Assembly: GCA_013180585.1 (NCBI GenBank)
Contig: QBUM01000249.1
Location: 1-44,365 of the forward strand
From: Candidatus Methanophagaceae archaeon GoMg2
GTDB lineage: Archaea > Halobacteriota > Syntropharchaeia > Alkanophagales > Methanospirareceae
DNA: 44,365 nucleotides
Reading direction: 5' to 3'
Shown: one piece after another, positions 38,033 to 44,365 of the stretch
Layout: every line of letters starts with the position of its first letter
Position numbering within the stretch: the stretch's first letter is position 1
Position numbers and translations under genes: made by a program
Notes under the pieces: model-generated
Told to the model about the DNA's origin: nothing
The model's database searches: none
What the model saw: the letters and a program-made list of their open reading frames with translations, nothing else

Positions 38033-38274
38033 GGCTGTGGTTGTTATTGAGGTACGCGGCAATGCAACGCAGTGGAGAAAGGGGCCGTTAGATTATCGCA
38101 TTTCATGCGAAAACGATAGAAACGGAGGTATAAAAGGTGTGGCGAGAGATGTGATGCGTGCAGGGGCATCCGCATAAAACGTACACTGTTTAGCAGGTTC
38201 GTTGTTGTGCGCAATTCTGAAAGTGCCCTATTTTATTGTGGTAAAGTGCGGAATGTGGGAGAGAAAATAGAAAT

Positions 38275-38668
38275 GGACTATATTATCTTGCTTGTGGAAG
38301 ATGAAGAACAGATTCACACACTACTGCCAGTTTATCTGGCGAGGAACAAGCAGCATACGTTCACCGTGCATTCTGCCAGGCATGGCAAGGCGGGAGTTGA
38401 GCAGTACAGCAAGTTGGCAAACGGAGGTAAGAAGCCGGACCTCGTGTTGATGGACATCAAGATGCCGGTGATGAACGGCATGGAAGCAACCAGAATGATA
38501 ATGGATAACGACCCGGCAGCAAACATTTACCTGTTCACCGCCTATGCGGGAACCGAGGTAGAGAGAAACGCACTCGATGCGGGTGCAAAAGGTACTAAGC
38601 AAGGACGCAGACTGGACCAAGATAGCAGAAGAGATAGTGAATATTCTAAAATCCGCTTGACAAGGTAG
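38275..38668 (+). pseudogene. receiver-domain (CheY-like) protein, copy 1, C-terminus frameshifted
   Basis: LLVEDEEQIHTLLPVYLARNKQHTF...DLVLMDIKMPVMNGMEATRMI; 2-nt loss relative to copy 2 (GGTACTAAG vs GGTACACTAAG). Confidence 0.8.
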
Positions 38669-38814
38669 GGCAAACACGTTAAATCTTATCTTCCTGAAGT
38701 GTGGTAAAATAATTTCATTTTTTAATAATTTAGTTATAAATATCCATCATTTTTTTAATAGTGTTCGAATAATTTAACAACACATCACGACAATATTGTA
38801 TGTGAGGGGTAGAA

Positions 38815-39204
38815 ATGGAATATAATATCTTGCTTGTGGAGGATGAAGAAGAGTTTCACAATTTACTGCCACTTTATCTGGCGAGGAACAAGAAGCATAC
38901 GTTCACCGTGCATTCTGCTCGGTCTGGCGAGGCGGGAGTTGAGCTGTACAGTAAACTGACAAACGGAGGTAAGAAGCCGGACCTCGTGCTTATGGACATC
39001 AAGATGTCGGTGATGAACGGTATGGAAGCAACCAAAAGAATAATGGCTAACGACCCGGCTGCAAACATTTACCTGTTCACCGCCTACGCCAAAACAGGAG
39101 TAGAACGAAATGCGCTCAACACGGGTGCAAAAGGTACACTAAGCAAGGACGCAGACTGGACCAAGATAGTAGAAGAGATAGTGAATATTCTGGAATCCGC
39201 TTGA
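38815..39204 (+). CDS. receiver-domain (CheY-like) protein, copy 2
   Basis: LLVEDEEEFHNLLPLYLARNKKHTF...DLVLMDIKMSVMNGMEATKRI...LSKDADWTKIVEEIVNILESA. Confidence 0.85.
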   Translation: MEYNILLVEDEEEFHNLLPLYLARNKKHTFTVHSARSGEAGVELYSKLTNGGKKPDLVLMDIKMSVMNGMEATKRIMANDPAANIYLFTAYAKTGVERNALNTGAKGTLSKDADWTKIVEEIVNILESA

Positions 39205-39386
39205 TAAGGAAGGGCAAACACGTTAAATTTTATCTTCCAGAAGTGTGATAAAATAATTTCCCTTTTTAATAATTTAGTTATAAATATTCATCATTTTTCT
39301 TATAATGTCCGAAAGATTTAACAACACATCATAATAATACTGTATTAGACAAGTTTAGTCTGAAACAAACAGGAGGTGACATAAAA

Positions 39387-39824
39387 ATGAAAAAACTAAT
39401 TGCATTCGGAATCGTGGCAATACTGCTGGCAGGACTAACAGGGGTGGTAATGGCAAGATGCGTGTGGACTGAAGAAGAACCAATAATGCTCAGTGACGTT
39501 ACGTTTATACTGAGACCCGCAGTAGACGGTGACGGAAATCCCCTATACGATGCAGATGACGTTACTAAAGTAGTGTTGGTAAAGCTTAACGATGAGAAGT
39601 TAGACAAAAAGGCACGTATCAGGGGCAAAAATCTTGAGGTTGTCGAAAATGAAAACGCAAACGTCTTGAAGTTCGATATAAAGAGACATAAATTGGCAAA
39701 ACAAGTAGATCAGTTAGGCATTGGCCTTCCGTCTAATGTCAGCTTTACATTTAAAGTGGTAGTTGTGGACGGTGAGGGCAAAGGAAAATATTTCGACCAC
39801 GCACATGATATACCTGTCGCGTAG
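39387..39824 (+). CDS. small secreted hypothetical protein
   Basis: Signal peptide KKLIAFGIVAILLAGLTGVVMA; mature beta-rich segment. Confidence 0.65.
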   Translation: MKKLIAFGIVAILLAGLTGVVMARCVWTEEEPIMLSDVTFILRPAVDGDGNPLYDADDVTKVVLVKLNDEKLDKKARIRGKNLEVVENENANVLKFDIKRHKLAKQVDQLGIGLPSNVSFTFKVVVVDGEGKGKYFDHAHDIPVA

Positions 39825-39845
39825 TAAATGACAAATAAGTAAGCT

Positions 39846-39886
39846 GCACCGGGTTAAAAGCTAACGCCCGGTGCTTTTTCTTTTTT
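39846..39886. terminator. intrinsic-terminator-like hairpin
   Basis: GCACCGGG (39846-39853) / CCCGGTGC (39867-39874) followed by TTTTTCTTTTTT, between convergent genes. Confidence 0.75.
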
Positions 39887-39922
39887 ATATGGGGATTTAG
39901 TGGTATATGGCCTTGGTTTTTT

Positions 39923-40288
39923 TCAGTGCAGTGCCTTTTCAATTCCAGCAAACAAAACATCCATGGGTGCAGGTTTTTGTAAGAAGCCAACGGCGCCTAT
40001 TTCCAGTGCTTTCTCCTTTACAGAAACATCAGCGCTGGCAAACAATATTCTCGCATTTTCATCCAATTCGAGTATTTCCATGGTTGCTTCTATTCCGTTC
40101 TTGAGTGGCATTCTATGGTCCATGATGACTAAATCCGGCTTTTTGGTGAATTTTTTGTATTTCTCTATTGCATTCTGTCCATCTGTTGCAGTATCTAAAA
40201 TGCGGTAGCCATTATTACGTTCTATCATCATCCTGAATAGTACCAGTATATTTGGGTCATCCTCAACAAGAAATATTGTATCTGTCAT
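39923..40288 (-). CDS. response regulator receiver protein
   Basis: DTIFLVEDDPNILVLFRMMI...KPDLVIMDHRMPLKNGIEA...FLQKPAPMDVL. Confidence 0.88.
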   Translation of the reverse strand: MTDTIFLVEDDPNILVLFRMMIERNNGYRILDTATDGQNAIEKYKKFTKKPDLVIMDHRMPLKNGIEATMEILELDENARILFASADVSVKEKALEIGAVGFLQKPAPMDVLFAGIEKALH

Positions 40289-41394
40289 CGGATTTCCGCC
40301 CTCCCTTTAGGAACAATCACATTAAAGACACTTCCCTGCGTATAGTCTCCCTTTATCAGGTCTTCCACCCAAACTTCCCCACCACATCGGTTTATAAGCG
40401 TTTTCACCAAATACAAACCGATCCCGCTTCCTTTTATAGATTGCTGCCCTCTAATGAAACGTCCGAAGATTGCTTCTTTCACTTCGTCTGGGACTCCTCT
40501 CCCTCTGTCTCCGACACTTATCCTATAAAATTCTTTACCATTTCTTGAATAATCATCAACACCGATGTCAATCGCGACTTTTTTAGATGGCGTAAATTTT
40601 ATCGCATTATCCAGAATATTGCTGAATATGTTGCTTGCTAAGGAATTAGCAAGGATGTATTGGCTTTCTGCAGAAGGATTATAGATTATAGTGACTTCTT
40701 TATCTTTATGGCTTGCTTTGGCTGAGTCAATGCACTCCGTTAGTATCGCCGTTAAATCCATGACTTTTAGTTCAGGTTCAGTTTCCTGAACCTGTTTCAG
40801 TTTTCTCACGTCCTCAATTAGTTTTGCACTTCTTTTAACCGCAGATAACGCTTTTTCTATGTACTCTTTTTGTTCGTCGCTACGACTCGATTCCAATAGT
40901 AGATTAAGATAGCCCATTGTTGTTTGATTTATATTATTTATGTCGTGTGCCATCAGGTCGTTATAAAATTCCGCTATCTGTTTCAACAAGAATACTTCTT
41001 GCTCTAACCTGTTCTTCTCAAGCCCTCTCTCAATGATTCTTTTCAGGTCTTCCACCTGGTACGGTTTTGGCATATAATCGTAGCAACCTTTCCCTATCGC
41101 CTCTATTGCCGTATCTAAAGAGGGATAGCCTGTGATGACTATTCCAATCGTGTATGGATCGACTTTTTTTGCTTCCTCTATTACCTCTATACCATCTTTC
41201 CCTGGCATCTTCAGATCTGCTAATATCACGTCAAAAATCTGCTTCTTCAATATATCCAGTGCAGCCAATCCATCTTCCGCTGTCGTCACCTTGTACCCTT
41301 CTTCTTCCAGTATCGCTTTGGTGGTGACCCGAAAAGAATGTTCATCATCCACTATGAGTATCTTTTCTCTCATTTTCTTCTCCATTTTTTTCAA
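40285..41394 (-). CDS. hybrid receiver-histidine kinase
   Basis: REC (ILIVDDEHSFRV...VILADLKMPGKDGIEV) + H-box MAHDINNINQ + HATPase N, G1, G2 boxes. Confidence 0.9.
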   Translation of the reverse strand: MKKMEKKMREKILIVDDEHSFRVTTKAILEEEGYKVTTAEDGLAALDILKKQIFDVILADLKMPGKDGIEVIEEAKKVDPYTIGIVITGYPSLDTAIEAIGKGCYDYMPKPYQVEDLKRIIERGLEKNRLEQEVFLLKQIAEFYNDLMAHDINNINQTTMGYLNLLLESSRSDEQKEYIEKALSAVKRSAKLIEDVRKLKQVQETEPELKVMDLTAILTECIDSAKASHKDKEVTIIYNPSAESQYILANSLASNIFSNILDNAIKFTPSKKVAIDIGVDDYSRNGKEFYRISVGDRGRGVPDEVKEAIFGRFIRGQQSIKGSGIGLYLVKTLINRCGGEVWVEDLIKGDYTQGSVFNVIVPKGRAEIR

Positions 41395-42694
41395 CTATAG
41401 GTAGTATTATATTAAATGTTGTGCCTCTTCCCACTTTGCTTCTTACTTCTATTATACCCTTATATCTCTTTATTATTCCATAAGATACGGACAAACCCAG
41501 TCCAGTACCCTTACCACCTTTCTTTGTGGTGAAAAAAGGGTCAAATATCTTATCTATCTCTTCCTCAGGTATCCCACGACCAGTATCGGTAAATTCTATT
41601 ATAACTTCTGGCGATCCTGCAGGGTGAGAATAAGTTTTTATTGTTAATTCTCCACCTTCGGGCATTGCCTCCACTGCATTCAGTATTAGATTCAGGAACA
41701 CCTGCTTGAGATGTTCTGAAGAAGCCATAACCGCTGGCAGTTTCGGATTAAAATCTTTAATTACTCGCACGCTCCGATTGGCGAATTGCTTTTTCACGAT
41801 TTCCAATATGTCATCAAGCGGAAAATTTACGTTTGTCGGTGCTAGTATCTCTTTTTGGGGACGATATAAATCCAAGAGCCTCCGGACAATCCCGGAAATA
41901 CGATCTACTTCTTGCTCTGCAATCTCTAAATATTCTTTTTTATTCTCGGATACCGAATCAGACAACAAATATAGACTGTTTTTTATGCCACCCAAGGGAT
42001 TGTTTATTTCATGTGCAATATCAGCAGATAATCTACCAAGAGCCGCGAGTTTCTCTGAGTGAATTAACTGTTTCTGGGTATCTCTTAATTCTTTATTAGC
42101 CCTTGATACTTCTTTGTTAAAGGATATCAAACCATAAAAGACCAGGATAGCTATGCTTATGACGCTTATTCCAATCACCAGGCTTCCCCATATCATACTC
42201 CATACCTCAGCATAAACTTTTTCAAGAGAGAAGCCCAACCAAACCGTATGACCTCGATAGCTGGGTGTCACGACTACTTTTATTTCCTCTACGCCATATA
42301 TGTCAGTTTTTATCACTGTTTTATCTGTTTTAATAGCTCTGTCCCTGATAAGCACCCCCCGCTCTTCCACTATATTGGATAAATAAATTTCTCCAGTGGG
42401 CTTTACTATTCTGCAATATACGATATCATCGGGTTCTGCTAATTTCCTCACTATTTCCCTCTTATGCGCGGGAACGGCGTGTACTTCGGCAGACCCGATG
42501 CTCATGGCGGCTGTCTCTGCCAACATTACTTTCTCGTCAATCGCGGATTCAATCATGTACTCCCGCTCGTTAACGATTGTCAGATACGTTTGCAGACAGA
42601 TAATGAAAATCAAAAAAAAGAAAAAGACGAAAGAGAGCTTTATACGCGCTCTTCTACTTTTGCCCTTCAACATATTACTGATTTTTTCCTTCAT
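41345..42694 (-). CDS. membrane sensor histidine kinase
   Basis: Two TM segments around an extracytoplasmic sensor, H-box DIAHEINNPLGGIKN, HATPase NLILNAVEAMPEGG, TDTGRGIPEEE, GTGLGLSV. Confidence 0.92.
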   Translation of the reverse strand: MKEKISNMLKGKSRRARIKLSFVFFFFLIFIICLQTYLTIVNEREYMIESAIDEKVMLAETAAMSIGSAEVHAVPAHKREIVRKLAEPDDIVYCRIVKPTGEIYLSNIVEERGVLIRDRAIKTDKTVIKTDIYGVEEIKVVVTPSYRGHTVWLGFSLEKVYAEVWSMIWGSLVIGISVISIAILVFYGLISFNKEVSRANKELRDTQKQLIHSEKLAALGRLSADIAHEINNPLGGIKNSLYLLSDSVSENKKEYLEIAEQEVDRISGIVRRLLDLYRPQKEILAPTNVNFPLDDILEIVKKQFANRSVRVIKDFNPKLPAVMASSEHLKQVFLNLILNAVEAMPEGGELTIKTYSHPAGSPEVIIEFTDTGRGIPEEEIDKIFDPFFTTKKGGKGTGLGLSVSYGIIKRYKGIIEVRSKVGRGTTFNIILPIVEKNGEENERKDTHSG

Positions 42695-42700
42695 CTTAGC

Positions 42701-43657
42701 TCAATATCCGAATGCAGGAGACGAGCTGTGGTCTGCGTGCACGAGTGTTATTTTTATGTTCGCGTCCATTCCTTCTATCTTCTTTATAAACTCTTCATCC
42801 CCATAACTCCAGCGTATAAGGTTTTCTTTCGTAACCCTCCCTCCTTTATTAAACGGCACGATGGTGACAGGGGCGGTTATCCTGTCATCTAAATATTCGG
42901 CTAATTCCCACTGCGCAAGTACCACAGGGTCGTATAAATTTACTACCTTCTCTAATTCATCCACCGTGACGTGGTCCACGTGCCCATGCGTCACTAATAT
43001 CAGGTCAATATCATCGAAAGCCGTATAGTCCTTGTATTCCGCCGGGCAGTCGGGATTTGCTTCCAGCCAGGGGTCTATCAATATTCGCGTTCCGTTCACC
43101 GACTCGATGAGAAAGGATGCGTGCCCCAGCCAGAGGAATTTTATGCCCATCAATTCACGCCAGACGCCGTATTCCAGGACGACAGGCTCTGCTCTTGTTT
43201 CTCCCCTATCTCTGAATTCATTTACTCCTGCTACGAACTCGGATGCGTTTTGTGTCATCTCAGCAAAAGAATGGTAGTGATAGGGAACTACGAACTTCGG
43301 ATTTATCAGTGTCGTGGCGTATGCGGCATCTTTTGAATCCATTGTGTAAAAGTCACCAATGGGTAAAAAAGCAATGTCGGGCTTGTAGTAGTCGCCTATG
43401 ATGAATTTCATACCCGCAAAAAGACAGGTATCACCCGCAAGATAGTACGTAACCCCGTTCTCGAATACAATTATATACCCATTAGAAGTCCCGGTGTAAA
43501 TCGGTCCTTCAAATCCTACACTTTCCATTGGAACCTTAGGCTCAACTATCTCTATTTTCTCTGTAGTCGCTTGCAGAAATCCGGCAATGGAAATACCAAG
43601 CGAAACTACCGAAATCACTATAATTAATCCTATTGCTATCCATATTTTTTTATCCAT
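42701..43657 (-). CDS. membrane-anchored, circularly permuted UlaG/UPF0173-like metallo-beta-lactamase-fold hydrolase
   Basis: N-terminal TM; residues ~46-169 = C-terminal MBL half (YYLAGDTCLF, PYHYHSF); residues 170-318 = N-terminal MBL half (MGIKFLWLGHASFLIES, LILVTHGHVDHV, HADHSSSPAFGY). Confidence 0.85.
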   Translation of the reverse strand: MDKKIWIAIGLIIVISVVSLGISIAGFLQATTEKIEIVEPKVPMESVGFEGPIYTGTSNGYIIVFENGVTYYLAGDTCLFAGMKFIIGDYYKPDIAFLPIGDFYTMDSKDAAYATTLINPKFVVPYHYHSFAEMTQNASEFVAGVNEFRDRGETRAEPVVLEYGVWRELMGIKFLWLGHASFLIESVNGTRILIDPWLEANPDCPAEYKDYTAFDDIDLILVTHGHVDHVTVDELEKVVNLYDPVVLAQWELAEYLDDRITAPVTIVPFNKGGRVTKENLIRWSYGDEEFIKKIEGMDANIKITLVHADHSSSPAFGY

Positions 43658-43701
43658 TTTTATGCACCTCTTTCTTAAATAAATGTTTAAGGTATAACTA
43701 T

Positions 43702-43971
43702 TTAACTTTGTTTTGTTATCTTTTCCACTCGCATCAACGGGTACTCCAGCTCAGCTTCGTATTTCAGCCTTACATGTACTTCCGCTTGTCCATACACGAC
43801 CACCACTTTTACGTCCAGCATTGCACCGCTTAACTCGCAGTATTTGAATTGGTTCGCAGCCTGACGCACCTTTTCCCGGTTTATATTCACTTCTACGGAT
43901 GCCACACCGGGCTGAAGCGCGACACTCCTTTCTATCGTCCGTTCCAGCGGTTCCCGTGTTTCCGTGCTCAC
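43702..43971 (-). CDS. hypothetical protein
   Basis: 89-aa ORF just upstream of and co-oriented with the permuted MBL gene. Confidence 0.5.
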   Translation of the reverse strand: MSTETREPLERTIERSVALQPGVASVEVNINREKVRQAANQFKYCELSGAMLDVKVVVVYGQAEVHVRLKYEAELEYPLMRVEKITKQS

Positions 43972-44103
43972 GGGTGTACGATTGCGTGTTATTTGAGTAA
44001 CGTGATATGGTAGCCTATAAAACTCGTAATGTCAATATCTAACCCCCCTCACTTTGTATAGTATCTGACATAATTATTTAGACCATTAGCCTAAATAAAT
44101 GAC

Positions 44104-44365
44104 ATGGACTCATCCAACCCGCTTATCCAGCATATTTCGCTGGAAAAATTAAAACGTCTTATTCGAGAGGAGAAAAACAAGCACGTCTTCCAGCGTCTGT
44201 TGTTTATTCATCAGTTGTACTTAGAGGATGGTGTTGAAAAAGCTTGCAATAGAATGTGCATATCAAAGCAGACAGGGTATAACTGGTTAAACCAATGGAA
44301 CGAGCAAGGATATGAAGGCATCAACCCAAATTTTGGCGGTGGCAGACCCCCAAAGCTAACCAAAA
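44104..44365 (+). CDS. helix-turn-helix transposase N-terminus (IS630-like), truncated by window end
   Basis: LIREEKNKHVFQRLLFIHQLYLEDGVEKACNRMCISKQTGYNWLNQWNEQGYEGINPNFGGGRPPKLTK. Confidence 0.75.
   Translation, partial: MDSSNPLIQHISLEKLKRLIREEKNKHVFQRLLFIHQLYLEDGVEKACNRMCISKQTGYNWLNQWNEQGYEGINPNFGGGRPPKLTK

Overview
This window looks like the genome of a methanogen-related euryarchaeon. The gene set (Ftr, MfnB, CofC, stand-alone MvhD+HdrA, PAN, TBP, aMBF1, EndoQ, Cbf5, S13-S4-S11-RpoD) would fit an ANME-1/Syntrophoarchaeia-type archaeon, but that placement is inference. A housekeeping core (~3-32 kb) is bordered by accessory DNA: an IS1 inserted in a group II intron remnant at the left, and a strongly eroded, MITE-rich segment at ~32-38 kb. 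The strongest observations are: (1) a membrane-anchored UlaG/UPF0173-type metallo-beta-lactamase protein (42701-43657) whose two halves are in circularly permuted order, at the head of a two-component gene cluster; (2) two families of small non-autonomous elements (~160 bp with 8-bp TSDs, ~270 bp with 10-bp TSDs) that are reciprocally nested, one copy splitting an OLD-type ATPase/TOPRIM gene in a way that precise excision would repair; (3) tandem SecY paralogs, the second with a divergent plug-proximal segment and no C-tail; (4) a VirB2/TrbC-like pilin module fused to a Cys-rich ectodomain; (5) an RNase III with dsRBD in an archaeal context; (6) two tandem receiver genes decaying in complementary ways. 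No CRISPR array was found. All family assignments come from reading the translations; no database search was run.
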